A stretch of DNA of 64,000 nt from Streptomyces sp. 840.1 (GCF_003751445.1 NZ_RJUU01000003.1:744001-808000); one strand, 5' to 3'; numbered from the stretch's first letter, positions 50,109 to 60,383 are shown. Notes: generated from the letters alone by a model not told the origin. A program made the numbers and translations.

Positions 50109-51941
50109 TCACGCGTCCTGGCCGGGCTCCGGCCGGTACAGCGCGGCGATGGCCTCGGCGTACCTCTCGCCGATCACCGCGCGCCGCAGTTTCAGCGAGG
50201 GGGTCAGCTCGCCGCTCTCCGGGCTCCACTCCTCCCCGAGCAGGTGGAAGCGCTTGACCTGCTCGGTGCGGTTGAGCCGGGCGTTGGCCGCCGCCACGGC
50301 GCGGGCGGCCTCCTCCCGGACGGCCGGGTGGGCGGCGAGTGCGGAGGTGTCCGCGTCGATGCCCCGGGCCGCCGCCCAGGCGGGTGCCGTCTCGGGGTCC
50401 AGGACGAGGAGGGCCACCAGGGAGGAGCGGCCGTCGCCGTGGACGAGGGCCTGGCCGATCAGGGGGTGTTCCTTGAGGGTGTTCTCGACGAGTGCCGGGG
50501 AGACGTTCTTGCCGGTCGAGGTGACGATCATTTCCTTCTTGCGGTCGGTGAGCCAGAGGTAGCCGTCCTCGTCGATCCGGCCGATGTCCCCGGTCGGGAA
50601 CCAGCCGTCCGCGTCCAGCGCGCCCTCCACGGTGCCGTCGGCGCGCAGGTATCCGGCGAACACCGTCTCGCCCCGGACGAGGATCTCCCCGTCGTCGGCG
50701 GTCCGCACCTCCACGCCCTCCAGGGGGCGGCCGACCGATCCGAGCCGGAAACCGGACGGGCTGTTCGTGGTGCAGACGCCCACCGTCTCGGTCAGCCCCC
50801 AGGCGTCCATGATCACGATTCCGAAGCCGGCCCAGAAGCGGACCACGTCGAGCGGCATCGGTGCGGACGCGCTCGCGGTCCACACCAGCCGGTCGAAGCC
50901 GGCGAGGGCCAGCACCGGTTCGAGGACCGTCTCCCGGGCCTCCCGGTAGGCGGTTTCGAGCGCCGGCGGCGGCGTTTCGCCGCGTTCCCGGCAGGAGATG
51001 TGTGCGCGTGCGGTCTCCCCCGCCGCCTCGGTCTCCGCCCGCCCCTCGGACGGCAGCGCCGCCCGCACCGCGGCGGCGAGCTTCTCCCAGACCCTGGGAA
51101 CGCCGAAGAACTGGGCCGGGTGCAGGGTGCGTGCCGTGGCCGCGACGGACGAGGGGTCGGGGCAGAGGTGGACGTGCGAGGCGCGGAAGACCGAGAGGTA
51201 GATGCCCAGCATCCGCTCCGCGATATGGGCGAGGGGCAGGTAGCAGATGTGCTCGACGTGGGGCGGGAGTTCGACGACGGCGTCCAGCGCCATCGCGTTG
51301 CGGACGACGGCCCGGTGGGTGATCGGGACGGCCTTCGGGTCGCCGGTGGTGCCGGAGGTGTAGACGACGGTGAGCGGGTCGTCGGCGCGCACTGCCTGCC
51401 AGGCCCGTTCGAAGGCCTCCGGGCGGTGCAACCGGGTGCCGGTGGCGTGGAGCGAGCCGTACGTGCGGTGGGGTCCGGCCTCGGCGGCCGCCACGACGAC
51501 CAGGCGTTCCAGCCGCACGGTGGCGTCGGTGAGCAGCGGTTCCCACAGCTCCCGCTCGCGGCCGCCCTCGACGAGCGCGAACCGGGCGCGGCTGTGCCGG
51601 GCGATGTGCGCGATCTGCCCGGGGGCCGAGGTCCCGTACACCGTGACGGGGACGGCGCCGAGGTGGGTGAGGGCGAGATCGGTGAGCCAGTGCTCGGGGC
51701 GGTTGCCGACCATCATGAGCACCTGTTCGCCGCGCCGTACGCCCAGCGCGGCGTATCCGGCGGCCAGGACCGCGACCTCGCGCCGGACCTCCTGCCAGGT
51801 GAGCGTCGTCCACTCGTCGCCGTCGCCGTTCGCGCGCCACGAGAGGGCCGGGCGGGCGCCGTGGTCCTCGGCGTTGCGCCGGAGCAGAGCGGGGAGGGTG
51901 AGCTGATCGGGGTCTGCGGGGAGCCGCAGGATCGTGGTCAC
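50109..51941 (-). CDS. Long-chain acyl-CoA synthetase (AMP-dependent)
   Basis: 610-residue adenylate-forming enzyme that activates a fatty acid with ATP and CoA. The P-loop is TVVYTSGTTGDPKAVPITH (about 190-208), the A5-like motif is DAWGLTETVGVCT, and the hinge and C-terminal region show GWFPTGDIGRIDEDGYLWL and the catalytic-lysine region around TDRKKEMIVTSTGKNVSPA. It is a FadD15-like soluble or membrane-peripheral enzyme. It is divergent from the MerR gene across 168 bases containing an inverted repeat, so MerR control is likely. It would feed the beta-oxidation operon just downstream. Confidence 0.93.
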   Translation of the reverse strand: MTTILRLPADPDQLTLPALLRRNAEDHGARPALSWRANGDGDEWTTLTWQEVRREVAVLAAGYAALGVRRGEQVLMMVGNRPEHWLTDLALTHLGAVPVTVYGTSAPGQIAHIARHSRARFALVEGGRERELWEPLLTDATVRLERLVVVAAAEAGPHRTYGSLHATGTRLHRPEAFERAWQAVRADDPLTVVYTSGTTGDPKAVPITHRAVVRNAMALDAVVELPPHVEHICYLPLAHIAERMLGIYLSVFRASHVHLCPDPSSVAATARTLHPAQFFGVPRVWEKLAAAVRAALPSEGRAETEAAGETARAHISCRERGETPPPALETAYREARETVLEPVLALAGFDRLVWTASASAPMPLDVVRFWAGFGIVIMDAWGLTETVGVCTTNSPSGFRLGSVGRPLEGVEVRTADDGEILVRGETVFAGYLRADGTVEGALDADGWFPTGDIGRIDEDGYLWLTDRKKEMIVTSTGKNVSPALVENTLKEHPLIGQALVHGDGRSSLVALLVLDPETAPAWAAARGIDADTSALAAHPAVREEAARAVAAANARLNRTEQVKRFHLLGEEWSPESGELTPSLKLRRAVIGERYAEAIAALYRPEPGQDA

Positions 51942-52022
51942 GGCCGCCTCCTGTCGCCTTCGGCCGACCGGGCGGGCCGGCGCCCGGGGTGGATCGCGCT
52001 TCGCTGCTGCCGGACACTTTCA

Positions 52023-52050
52023 CAACAGTGGTGAGACAGCAATACTGTTG
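52023..52050. promoter_or_regulatory. Inverted repeat between ligase and MerR genes
   Basis: CAACAGT (52023-52029) and ACTGTTG (52044-52050), 14-base spacer, in the divergent promoter region. It is a likely binding site of the MerR regulator. Confidence 0.5.
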
Positions 52051-52109
52051 AACCTGATCGACGCACACGCCCGGCAGTCCAGCCGCGGGGCCGGACACGA
52101 GGAGCAGAG

Positions 52110-52841
52110 ATGGCGACCGGGACCGAGGAGCCGACGCTCACCGTCGACGAGCTGGCCGCCCGCGCCGGGGTGACGGTGCGCACGGTGCGCTTCTACAGCA
52201 CCCGGGGGCTGCTGCCGCCGCCGGTGATCGGGCCGCGCCGGGTCGGGCACTACGGGCACGACCACCTCTCCCGCCTCGCGCTGATCGAGGAGCTCCAGCA
52301 CCAGGGGATGACGCTCGCCGCGATCGAACGGTATCTGGAGCAGCTGCCGCCCGATCTGAGCGCGCAGGACCTGGCGATCCACCGGGCGCTGGTGGCCTCC
52401 TGGGCACCGGACTCGGCGGAGGACGTGACCCGGGCGGAGCTGGAGCGGCGGGCCGGGCGGACGCTGACCGGGCAGGATATCGACCGGCTGGCCGCGATGG
52501 GCGTGCTGGAGCGGGCCGATCCCGGCGAGGACCCCTACCGGGTGGATCCGGGGCTGCTGCGGCTCGGGGTGGAGCTGCTCGACGTGCCGATCGCGCACGA
52601 GACGATCCTGGCCGCCCGTACGGTCCTGCTGGAGCACACCCGTTCGGCCGCTCACGAGCTGACCCGGCTCTTCCGCGACGAGGTGTGGAGCCCCTACCGG
52701 GAGCGGGAGTCGGACCCGGAGCACGTCAAGGCGATGAAGTCGCTGTCCGCGCACATGCAGCCGATGGTGCTCCAGGCACTGGTGACCGCCTTCCAGCGGT
52801 CGCTGAAGGAGGAGCTGCGGGCCGCGTTCACCGATGGGTGA
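52110..52841 (+). CDS. MerR family transcriptional regulator
   Basis: 243-residue regulator. The MerR DNA-binding domain is at the N-terminus: LTVDELAARAGVTVRTVRFY, then RRVGHYGHDHLSRLALIEEL and the start of the dimerisation helix. The C-terminal 150 residues are a helical effector domain with no cysteine cluster, so metal sensing is unlikely and an organic ligand such as an acyl-CoA is more plausible. The ATG at 52110 follows GAGGAGCAG. It is divergent from the acyl-CoA ligase gene and convergent with the fadB-like gene, so it sits amid fatty-acid catabolism. Confidence 0.9.
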   Translation: MATGTEEPTLTVDELAARAGVTVRTVRFYSTRGLLPPPVIGPRRVGHYGHDHLSRLALIEELQHQGMTLAAIERYLEQLPPDLSAQDLAIHRALVASWAPDSAEDVTRAELERRAGRTLTGQDIDRLAAMGVLERADPGEDPYRVDPGLLRLGVELLDVPIAHETILAARTVLLEHTRSAAHELTRLFRDEVWSPYRERESDPEHVKAMKSLSAHMQPMVLQALVTAFQRSLKEELRAAFTDG

Positions 52842-52844
52842 GGC

Positions 52845-52864
52845 GGGCCGGTCGGGTCCGGCCC
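52845..52864. terminator. Hairpin between convergent MerR and fadB-like genes
   Basis: 7-bp arms GGGCCGG/CCGGCCC with loop TCGGGT, starting 4 bases after the MerR stop. The short stem makes it a moderate candidate. Confidence 0.45.
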
Positions 52865-52892
52865 GGGTGGGCGCGGCCCGCAGCGCGGCGTG

Positions 52893-55064
52893 TCAGTCGT
52901 GGAAGGTCTCGCCCTTCTCCGTCTTCGCCACCAGCAGCGCGGGCGGCAGGAAGCGGTCGCCGTAGCGCTCGGCGAGCTCCCGGGCGCGGGCCACGAAGCC
53001 GGGCAGGCCGCCCTCGTACCCGTTGATGTACTGGAGCACGCCGCCGGTCCACGGCGGGAAGCCGATGCCCATGATGGAGCCGATGTTGGCGTCCGCGACG
53101 GTGATCAGGACGTGCTCCTCCAGGCAGCGGACGCTGTCCAGGGCCTCGGAGAAGAGCATCCGCTCCTGCATGTCGGTGAACGGGATGTCCGTGTCCGCCT
53201 TGGTGAAGTGCTCGCGCAGGCCGGGCCAGAGGCGGGTGCGCTTCCCGTTCTCGTCGTACTCGTAGAAGCCCGCTCCGCCGCTGCGTCCCGGGCGGCCGAA
53301 CTCGTCGACCATCCGGTCGATGACCGAGTCCGAGGGGTGGCCCGCCCAGCTGCCGCCCGCCTCCTCGACGGCCCGCCTGGTCTCGTCGCGGATCTTGCGG
53401 GGCAGGGTGAGCGTCAGCTCGTCCATCAGGGAGAGGACCTTGGCCGGGTAGCCGGCCTGGGCCGCGGCCTGCTCGACGGAGGCGGGCTCGACGCCCTCGC
53501 CGACCATCGCCACGCCCTCGTTGATGAACTGGCCGATGACGCGCGAGGTGAAGAAGCCGCGTGAGTCGTTGACGACAATCGGGGTCTTCCTGATCCGGCG
53601 GACCAGGTCGAAGGCGCGGGCCAGGGCCTCGTCGCCGGTCTTCTCGCCCTTGATGATCTCGACGAGCGGCATCTTGTCGACGGGCGAGAAGAAGTGCAGC
53701 CCGATGAAGTCGGCCGGGCGCGAGACCCCTTCGGCCAGGGCGGTGATGGGCAGCGTGGACGTGTTGGAGCAGAGCAGCGCGTCGGGCTCGATGACGTCCT
53801 GGATCTCCTGGAACACCTTGTGCTTGAGCTCGGTGTTCTCGAAGACGGCCTCGATGACGGCGTCGCAGCCGGCGAGGTCGGCCGGGTCGCCGGTCGGGGT
53901 GATGCGGGCGAGCAGTTCGTCGCGCTTCGCCTCGGTCGTGCGGCCCCGGGAGAGGGCCTTGTCGAGCAGCTTCTCGCTGTAGGCCTTGCCCTTGGCGGCG
54001 GCTTCCGGGGAGACGTCCTTGAGGACGACGTCGATCCCCGCGCGGGCGCAGGAGTACGCGATGCCGGCGCCCATCATCCCGGCGCCGAGCACGGCCACCT
54101 TGCGGACCTGGCGCTCCTCGATGCCCTTGGGGCGGCTGGCGCCGGAGTTGACGGCCTGGAGGTCGAAGAAGAAGGCCTGGATCATGTTCTTCGAGACCTG
54201 GCCGGTGACCAGCTCGGTGAAGTACCGGGCCTCGATGGTCAGGGCGGTGTCGAAGTCGACCTGGGAGCCCTCGACGGCCGCGGCGAGGATGTTGCGCGGC
54301 GCGGGCATGGGCGCGCCGTTCAGCTGCTTCTTCAGGTTGGACGGGAACGCCGGCAGGTTGGCGGCGAACTTGGGGTTCGAGGGGGTGCCGCCGGGGATCC
54401 GGTAGCCCTTGACGTCCCAGGGCTGCTGGGACTCGGGGTTCGCCTCGATGAAGGCGCGGGCCTTGTCGAGCATCTCCTCGCGGGTGGCGGCGACCTCGTG
54501 GACCAGGCCGTTCTCCAGAGCCCGCTGCGGGGTGTACTGGGTGCCCTGGAGGAGGACCTTGAGCAGCGCGTCGGCGATGCCCATGAGGCGTACGGTGCGG
54601 GTGACGCCGCCGCCCGCGGGGAGCAGGCCGAGCGTGACCTCGGGCAGGCCGATGCGGGAGCCGGGTGCGTCGAGGGCGACGCGGTGGTGGGAGGCGAGGG
54701 CGATCTCGTAACCACCGCCGAGGGCGGCGCCGTTGATGGCGGCGACGACGGGTTTGCCGAGGGTCTCGATGCGGCGCAGCGAGCGCTTGATCTCGGTGCC
54801 GGTGTCGAAGGCCTGCTGGGCGTTCTCGGGCCCGACCCTGATCATGTCCTTGAGGTCGCCGCCGGCGAAGAAGGTCTCCTTGGCGGAGGTGTAGATGATG
54901 CCCCGGATGGTGTCCTTCTCGGCCTCGGCGCGCTCCGCGACGGCCGCGATGGAGTCCTTGAAGGCCTGGTTCATCGTGTTGGCGGACTGGTCGGGGTCGT
55001 CGAGTACGAGGGTGACGACGCCGGTCCCGTCCTGTTCCCAGCGGATGGTCGTGCTCTCGGTCAT
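52893..55064 (-). CDS. Bifunctional enoyl-CoA hydratase / 3-hydroxyacyl-CoA dehydrogenase
   Basis: FadB-type multifunctional beta-oxidation enzyme, 723 residues. The crotonase domain (1-260) has FFAGGDLKDM, AALGGGYEIALASHHRVA and the catalytic Glu in IGLPEVTLGLLPAGGG. The dehydrogenase domain (about 325-630) has the NAD loop VAVLGAGMMGAGIAYSCARA, NTSTLPITALAEG and HFFSPVDKMPLVEII with its catalytic His. The C-terminal part repeats the dehydrogenase helical domain. It is the last gene of the operon, 31 bases after the thiolase gene. It acts with the thiolase as a trifunctional complex in fatty-acid degradation. Confidence 0.95.
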   Translation of the reverse strand: MTESTTIRWEQDGTGVVTLVLDDPDQSANTMNQAFKDSIAAVAERAEAEKDTIRGIIYTSAKETFFAGGDLKDMIRVGPENAQQAFDTGTEIKRSLRRIETLGKPVVAAINGAALGGGYEIALASHHRVALDAPGSRIGLPEVTLGLLPAGGGVTRTVRLMGIADALLKVLLQGTQYTPQRALENGLVHEVAATREEMLDKARAFIEANPESQQPWDVKGYRIPGGTPSNPKFAANLPAFPSNLKKQLNGAPMPAPRNILAAAVEGSQVDFDTALTIEARYFTELVTGQVSKNMIQAFFFDLQAVNSGASRPKGIEERQVRKVAVLGAGMMGAGIAYSCARAGIDVVLKDVSPEAAAKGKAYSEKLLDKALSRGRTTEAKRDELLARITPTGDPADLAGCDAVIEAVFENTELKHKVFQEIQDVIEPDALLCSNTSTLPITALAEGVSRPADFIGLHFFSPVDKMPLVEIIKGEKTGDEALARAFDLVRRIRKTPIVVNDSRGFFTSRVIGQFINEGVAMVGEGVEPASVEQAAAQAGYPAKVLSLMDELTLTLPRKIRDETRRAVEEAGGSWAGHPSDSVIDRMVDEFGRPGRSGGAGFYEYDENGKRTRLWPGLREHFTKADTDIPFTDMQERMLFSEALDSVRCLEEHVLITVADANIGSIMGIGFPPWTGGVLQYINGYEGGLPGFVARARELAERYGDRFLPPALLVAKTEKGETFHD

Positions 55065-55095
55065 GTGTCTGTCTTCTCCGTAGGAAGGGGGACGG

Positions 55096-56310
<1,215 letters not shown>

Positions 56311-56353
56311 GACAGCTGCCTTTCGGGGGTGGTTGTCAGCGCGGTGCGGGGGC

Positions 56354-57496
56354 TCAGGCGAGCAGCGAGCGGCCGATGATCTCCTTCATGATCTCGGTCG
56401 TTCCGCCGTAGATGGTCTGGATGCGGCCGTCGGTGAACGCCTTGGCCACCCGGTACTCCGTCATGTAGCCGTAGCCGCCGTGGAGCTGGAGGCAGCGGTC
56501 GGCCACCCGCTTCTGCAGTTCGGTGGCCCACCACTTGGCCATCGAGGCGTGCACGGCGTCGAGCGTCCCCTGCGAGTGGTCGACGATGCACCGGTCGAGG
56601 AAGGCGCGGGTGACGGCGCACTCGGTGGCCATCTCCGCGATCTCGAACCGGATGTGCTGGAGCTTGGAGAGCGGGCGCCCGAAGGCTTCGCGCTCCTTGA
56701 CGTACTCGGTGGTGATCTCCACCAGGTGCTCGGCGGCGGCGATCCCGGCGACCGCTATGCCCATGCGTTCCTGGGCGAGGTTGGTCATCAGGTGGATGAA
56801 GGCGCCGTCGAGCTCACCGAGGAGGTTCTCCTTGGGCACCCGGACGTCGTTGAAGAACAGCTCGGCGGTGTCCTGGGACTTCTGGCCGATCTTGTCGAGG
56901 TTGCGGCCGCGCTCGAAGCCCTCCGCACCCCGCTCGACGACTATCAGCGAGAGGCCCTTCGCACCGCCCTGCGGGGTGGTCTTCGCCACGACGACGACCA
57001 GGTCGGCGAGGATCCCGTTGGAGATGAAGGTCTTGGAGCCGTTGAGCAGCCAGTGGTCGCCCTTGTCCTCGGCCGTGGTGCGGATGCCCTGGAGGTCGGA
57101 TCCGGCGCCGGGTTCGGTCATGGCGATGGCGGTGATGATCTCGCCGCTGCAGAAGCCGGGCAGCCAGCGGCGCTTCTGCTCGTCGGTGCCGAGGCCGGTG
57201 AGGTAGGGGCCGATGATGTCGTTGTGCAGACCGAGCGCGAGCCCTGCGGCGCCCGCCCGGGTGAACTCCTCGGCCAGTACGGCGCTGTAGCGGAAGTCGG
57301 CGTTGCCGCCGCCCCCGTACTCCTCGGGCACCGCGAGGCCGAGCAGCCCCTGCCGGCCTGCCGCGCGCCAGGCCTCGCGCGAGACGATGCCGTCCTGCTC
57401 CCACTGCTCGTAGTGCGGGAGCACCTCCTTGGCCAGGAAGGTGCGCACGGCCTCGCGGAACGCGTCGTGCTCGTCGGTGAAGATCTGCCGCTGCAT
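56354..57496 (-). CDS. Acyl-CoA dehydrogenase
   Basis: FAD enzyme for the first step of beta-oxidation, forming trans-2-enoyl-CoA, 380 residues. The family signatures [14 protein letters not shown] and [20 protein letters not shown] are present; in the latter the segment [18 protein letters not shown] is the C-terminal FAD-binding motif. The catalytic base is either the Glu in IYGGTTE or an equivalent Glu/Asp in the family, not distinguishable here. The ATG at 57496 shares one base with the stop of the racemase gene (TGATG), so the two are coupled. Confidence 0.95.
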   Translation of the reverse strand: MQRQIFTDEHDAFREAVRTFLAKEVLPHYEQWEQDGIVSREAWRAAGRQGLLGLAVPEEYGGGGNADFRYSAVLAEEFTRAGAAGLALGLHNDIIGPYLTGLGTDEQKRRWLPGFCSGEIITAIAMTEPGAGSDLQGIRTTAEDKGDHWLLNGSKTFISNGILADLVVVVAKTTPQGGAKGLSLIVVERGAEGFERGRNLDKIGQKSQDTAELFFNDVRVPKENLLGELDGAFIHLMTNLAQERMGIAVAGIAAAEHLVEITTEYVKEREAFGRPLSKLQHIRFEIAEMATECAVTRAFLDRCIVDHSQGTLDAVHASMAKWWATELQKRVADRCLQLHGGYGYMTEYRVAKAFTDGRIQTIYGGTTEIMKEIIGRSLLA

Positions 57497-58656
57497 CAGT
57501 CGGTGGTGTCCTTCCGGATGGTCCGCAGGGCCGGTACGTCCCAGTCGGCGGCGACGTCCTCGGTGTCTGCGCCCGGGAGCGCCGGGCCGCTGTGCACCGA
57601 GGCGGGCGTGGCCGAGAAGCGGGGCGCGGGTGCGGGCTGGGTGAGTCCGCCGTGTTCGACGAAGGTGGCGCGGGCGGCGAGGTGCGGATGGTGCGGTGCC
57701 TCGCGGAGCGAGAGGACAGGCGCCACGCAGGCGTCCGAGCCGTCGAAGACCTCGGTCCACTCGGCGCGGGTGCGGGTGCGGAACCGGGCGGCGACGACCG
57801 CGCGCAGTTCGTCCCATTGGGAGAGGTCGCCTCGGTCGGGCGCCGTCTCGGCGACGCCGAGCAGTTCGGTGAACTCGGCGTAGAACCGCTGTTCCAGCGG
57901 GCCGACCGCCATGTACTGGCCGTCGGCGGTCTCGTAGGAGCCGTAGAACGGGCAGCCGCCGTCCAGCAGGTTGGAGCCGCGCCGGTCCTGCCAGCCGCCT
58001 GCCGCCAGCATCCCGTGGATCATCATGGCGAGGTGGGCGGCGCCGTCGACGATCGCCGCGTCCACGACCTGGCCCGAGCCGCCGGGGGTGCGGGCGTGCT
58101 GGAGGGCGGCGAGGACGCCGACGACGAGGTAGAGCGAGCCGCCCGCGTAGTCCCCGAGCAGGTTGGCCGGGACGGTGGGCGGCTCGTCCGGCTTGCCGAT
58201 CATGGAGAGGGTGCCGGTGAGGGCGATGTAGGCGATGTCGTGCCCGGCCCGCTCGGCGAGCGGCCCGTCCTGGCCCCAGCCGGTCATCCGCCCGTAGACG
58301 AGGCGCGGATTGCGGGCCAGGCAGGCGTCGGGGCCGATTCCCAGCCGTTCGGCGACGCCCGGCCGGTAGCCCTCGATGAGGATGTCGGCGCGCCCCACCA
58401 GGTCCAGGACCGTGTCCGGGCCGCCCTCGGCCTTGAGGTCGACGAGGACGGAGCGCTTGTTGCGGTTGGTGAGGTCGTGGGCCGGATCGATGCCGAGTCC
58501 GGCGCCGCCGGGCCGGTCCACCCGCACCACGTCGGCGCCCAGATCGGCCAGGAGCATCGCGGCGAACGGACCGGGCCCGATGCCCGCCAGCTCGACCACC
58601 CGTACTCCGGCGAGCGGGCCCCGCGGGCCGTGCGCACCGTTCCCTGCTGTTGCCAT
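57496..58656 (-). CDS. Alpha-methylacyl-CoA racemase (CaiB/BaiF family)
   Basis: Family III CoA-transferase-fold enzyme that epimerises 2-methylacyl-CoA esters so that branched chains can enter beta-oxidation. 386 residues from ATG 58656. The N-terminal GPLAGVRVVELAGIGPGPFA and LADLGADVVRVDRPGG are diagnostic of the racemase branch. The catalytic residues known from the Mycobacterium tuberculosis enzyme are matched: His in ERAGHDIAYIALTG, Asp in LLGDYAGGSLY, Glu in GPLEQRFYAEF. It is the first gene of the beta-oxidation operon, so the operon is probably aimed at branched acids such as phytanate, pristanate or sterol side chains. Confidence 0.9.
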   Translation of the reverse strand: MATAGNGAHGPRGPLAGVRVVELAGIGPGPFAAMLLADLGADVVRVDRPGGAGLGIDPAHDLTNRNKRSVLVDLKAEGGPDTVLDLVGRADILIEGYRPGVAERLGIGPDACLARNPRLVYGRMTGWGQDGPLAERAGHDIAYIALTGTLSMIGKPDEPPTVPANLLGDYAGGSLYLVVGVLAALQHARTPGGSGQVVDAAIVDGAAHLAMMIHGMLAAGGWQDRRGSNLLDGGCPFYGSYETADGQYMAVGPLEQRFYAEFTELLGVAETAPDRGDLSQWDELRAVVAARFRTRTRAEWTEVFDGSDACVAPVLSLREAPHHPHLAARATFVEHGGLTQPAPAPRFSATPASVHSGPALPGADTEDVAADWDVPALRTIRKDTTD

Positions 58657-58860
58657 CAAGCCCCCAGCGGTATGACACAACTGATGTAACACCGATGATG
58701 CTAAGAACCGGCCGCCCTCCGCACAACCCTTTCGCCCGAGCAAGCGCTTAGTTCTTTTCGGCCGATCCTCCCCCACGAAACCCTCCCGGCCGCACACCGC
58801 CACGTCCACCTCCGCTACCCTCTGGCTGCTACATCGGCGCCGGCCCGTGCGGAGGCACTC

Positions 58861-60051
58861 GTGAACAGGCAGAACGGGGCACAACGCCCCTATGACGTAG
58901 TCCTCTTCGGCGCCACCGGATTCGTGGGAGCCCTCACCGCCGAATATCTGGCGGCTCACGCGCCGCAGGATTGCCGATGGGCTCTGGCGGGCCGCAATCG
59001 CGCCAAACTGGAGCAGTTGCGCAATCACCTCACCTCTCTCCGTCCGGACTGCGCGGACATCCCCCTGCTGCACGCCGACGCGGACGACGCCGGGTCGCTG
59101 CGCGAACTGGCCGGGTCCACCCATGTGGTGGCCACGACGGTCGGCCCGTACGTCTGGTACGGCGAGAAGCTGGTCGCGGCCTGCGCCGAGGAGGGTACGG
59201 ACTACGCGGATCTCTCCGGCGAGCCGGAGTTCATCGACCGGGTCTACCTGGAGCACGACGCCAGGGCGCGCGAGACCGGCGCCCGGATCGTGCACGCGTG
59301 CGGCTTCGACTCCGTGCCGCACGACCTCGGGGTGTACTTCACGGTCCAGCAGCTGCCCGAGGGGGTGCCCCTGCGGATCGACGGATTCGTCCGCAGCAAC
59401 GCCGCCTTCTCGGGCGGTACGTTCGCCTCGGCGCTCAACTCGATGGGCCGGGGCCCGCAGATGCTGCGCGCCGCGCGCGAGCGCAGGCTGCACGAGCCGC
59501 GCCTGGTCGGCCGCCGCGCACGCGCCCCGATGGGCGGGCCGCGCTTCAGCACGGAGACGGGGACCTGGGCCCTTCCGCTGCCCACGATCGACGGGCAGCT
59601 CGTGAAGCGCTCGGCCCGCGCGCTGCCCCGCTACGGCCCGGACTTCCGCTACCGCCACTACGCCTCGGTCAAGCACCTGCCGGTGGCACTGGGCGGCACG
59701 GCGGCGATGGGCGCCCTGCTGGGCGCGGCGCAGCTGCCGGCCGCACGGACATGGCTGATGAACCGGTACGAGCCCGGCTCGGGCCCGGACGCGGAGCGCC
59801 GGCAGCGCAGCTGGTTCACGGTGCGCTTCGTCGGAGAGGGCGGCGGCCGCCGGGTGTTCACCGAGGTGTCGGGCGGCGACCCGGGCTACGGCGAGACGGC
59901 CCGGATGCTCGCGGAGTCCGCGCTGTGCCTGGCGCTGGACGAGCTGCCGACGGTGTCGGGGCAGGTCACCACGGCCGTCGCGATGGGCGACGCGCTGGGC
60001 GAACGGCTGCGGGCGTCCGGGCTGGGCTTCCGGGTGGCGGCGGTCCGCTGA
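58861..60051 (+). CDS. Saccharopine dehydrogenase family (trans-acting enoyl reductase-like) protein
   Basis: 396-residue NAD(P)-binding protein. The N-terminal YDVVLFGATGFVGALTAEYL is the Rossmann motif, followed by CRWALAGRNRAKLEQL, VATTVGPYVWYGEKLVAACA and TDYADLSGEPEFI, a series shared with the mycobacterial trans-acting enoyl reductase and related membrane-associated proteins. A hydrophobic segment near residues 275-295 (VALGGTAAMGALLGAAQLPA) may anchor it to the membrane. The GTG at 58861 is the start. It is divergent from the racemase operon across 204 bases. The substrate is unknown; lipid reduction is the family's usual theme. Confidence 0.87.
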   Translation: MNRQNGAQRPYDVVLFGATGFVGALTAEYLAAHAPQDCRWALAGRNRAKLEQLRNHLTSLRPDCADIPLLHADADDAGSLRELAGSTHVVATTVGPYVWYGEKLVAACAEEGTDYADLSGEPEFIDRVYLEHDARARETGARIVHACGFDSVPHDLGVYFTVQQLPEGVPLRIDGFVRSNAAFSGGTFASALNSMGRGPQMLRAARERRLHEPRLVGRRARAPMGGPRFSTETGTWALPLPTIDGQLVKRSARALPRYGPDFRYRHYASVKHLPVALGGTAAMGALLGAAQLPAARTWLMNRYEPGSGPDAERRQRSWFTVRFVGEGGGRRVFTEVSGGDPGYGETARMLAESALCLALDELPTVSGQVTTAVAMGDALGERLRASGLGFRVAAVR

Positions 60052-60060
60052 CGCGCCGCC

Positions 60061-60162
60061 AGGGCCTGTCGTCGAACTGCCGTCCGCCGGGCGACGCCAT
60101 GCACGCACTCTCGCCGCACCGGCCGTCCTTCGGGCAACGACGGCACTTTGACGACACGCCCT
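60061..60162. mobile_element. MITE-like element, 102 bp
   Basis: The ends form imperfect terminal inverted repeats: the first 24 bases (AGGGCCTGTCGTCGAACTGC and four more) match the reverse complement of the last 24 at 21 positions. There is no coding capacity inside. A copy of its left end alone lies at 50058. A target-site duplication is not obvious. It is inserted between the saccharopine-dehydrogenase-like gene and a small membrane-protein gene. Confidence 0.7.
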
Positions 60163-60304
60163 AGAGGAGCCACGAGGCGAGGGTGTAGAGCATCGCTCCG
60201 GCCCAGACGAACGCCACCGCACCCCCGATCAGCATGCCCGCCGCGGCGCGGCGCTGAGCGGGGTGGAGGGGTGCGGTTCGGGTGGGTGTGCGAGGTACGT
60301 TCAT
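60161..60304 (-). CDS. Small membrane protein, 47 residues
   Basis: A short gene starting with ATG 60304 and ending with TAG 60161-60163. The N-terminal 20 residues are polar and basic (MNVPRTPTRTAPLHPAQRR). The rest is one membrane helix from about 24 to 45 (MLIGGAVAFVWAGAMLYTL). Codon usage is GC-rich at third positions as in neighbours. The stop codon's last two bases are the final two bases of the MITE-like element, so the C-terminus may have been changed by the insertion. There is no clear ribosome site, and a leaderless message is possible. Function unknown. Confidence 0.6.
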   Translation of the reverse strand: MNVPRTPTRTAPLHPAQRRAAAGMLIGGAVAFVWAGAMLYTLASWLL

Positions 60305-60337
60305 GTGTCCAGAGTGCCGACCATGATCGTCAAACGC

Positions 60338-60351
60338 TATCCGTACGGATA
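60338..60351. promoter_or_regulatory. 14-bp perfect palindrome
   Basis: TATCCGTACGGATA lies between the end of the endonuclease V gene and the start of the small membrane-protein gene, 34 bases upstream of the latter. It is AT-flanked and a likely operator or promoter element. Confidence 0.45.
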
Positions 60352-60383
60352 CTCAGACACCCTCGCCGCCTCCCGCGCCGCCC

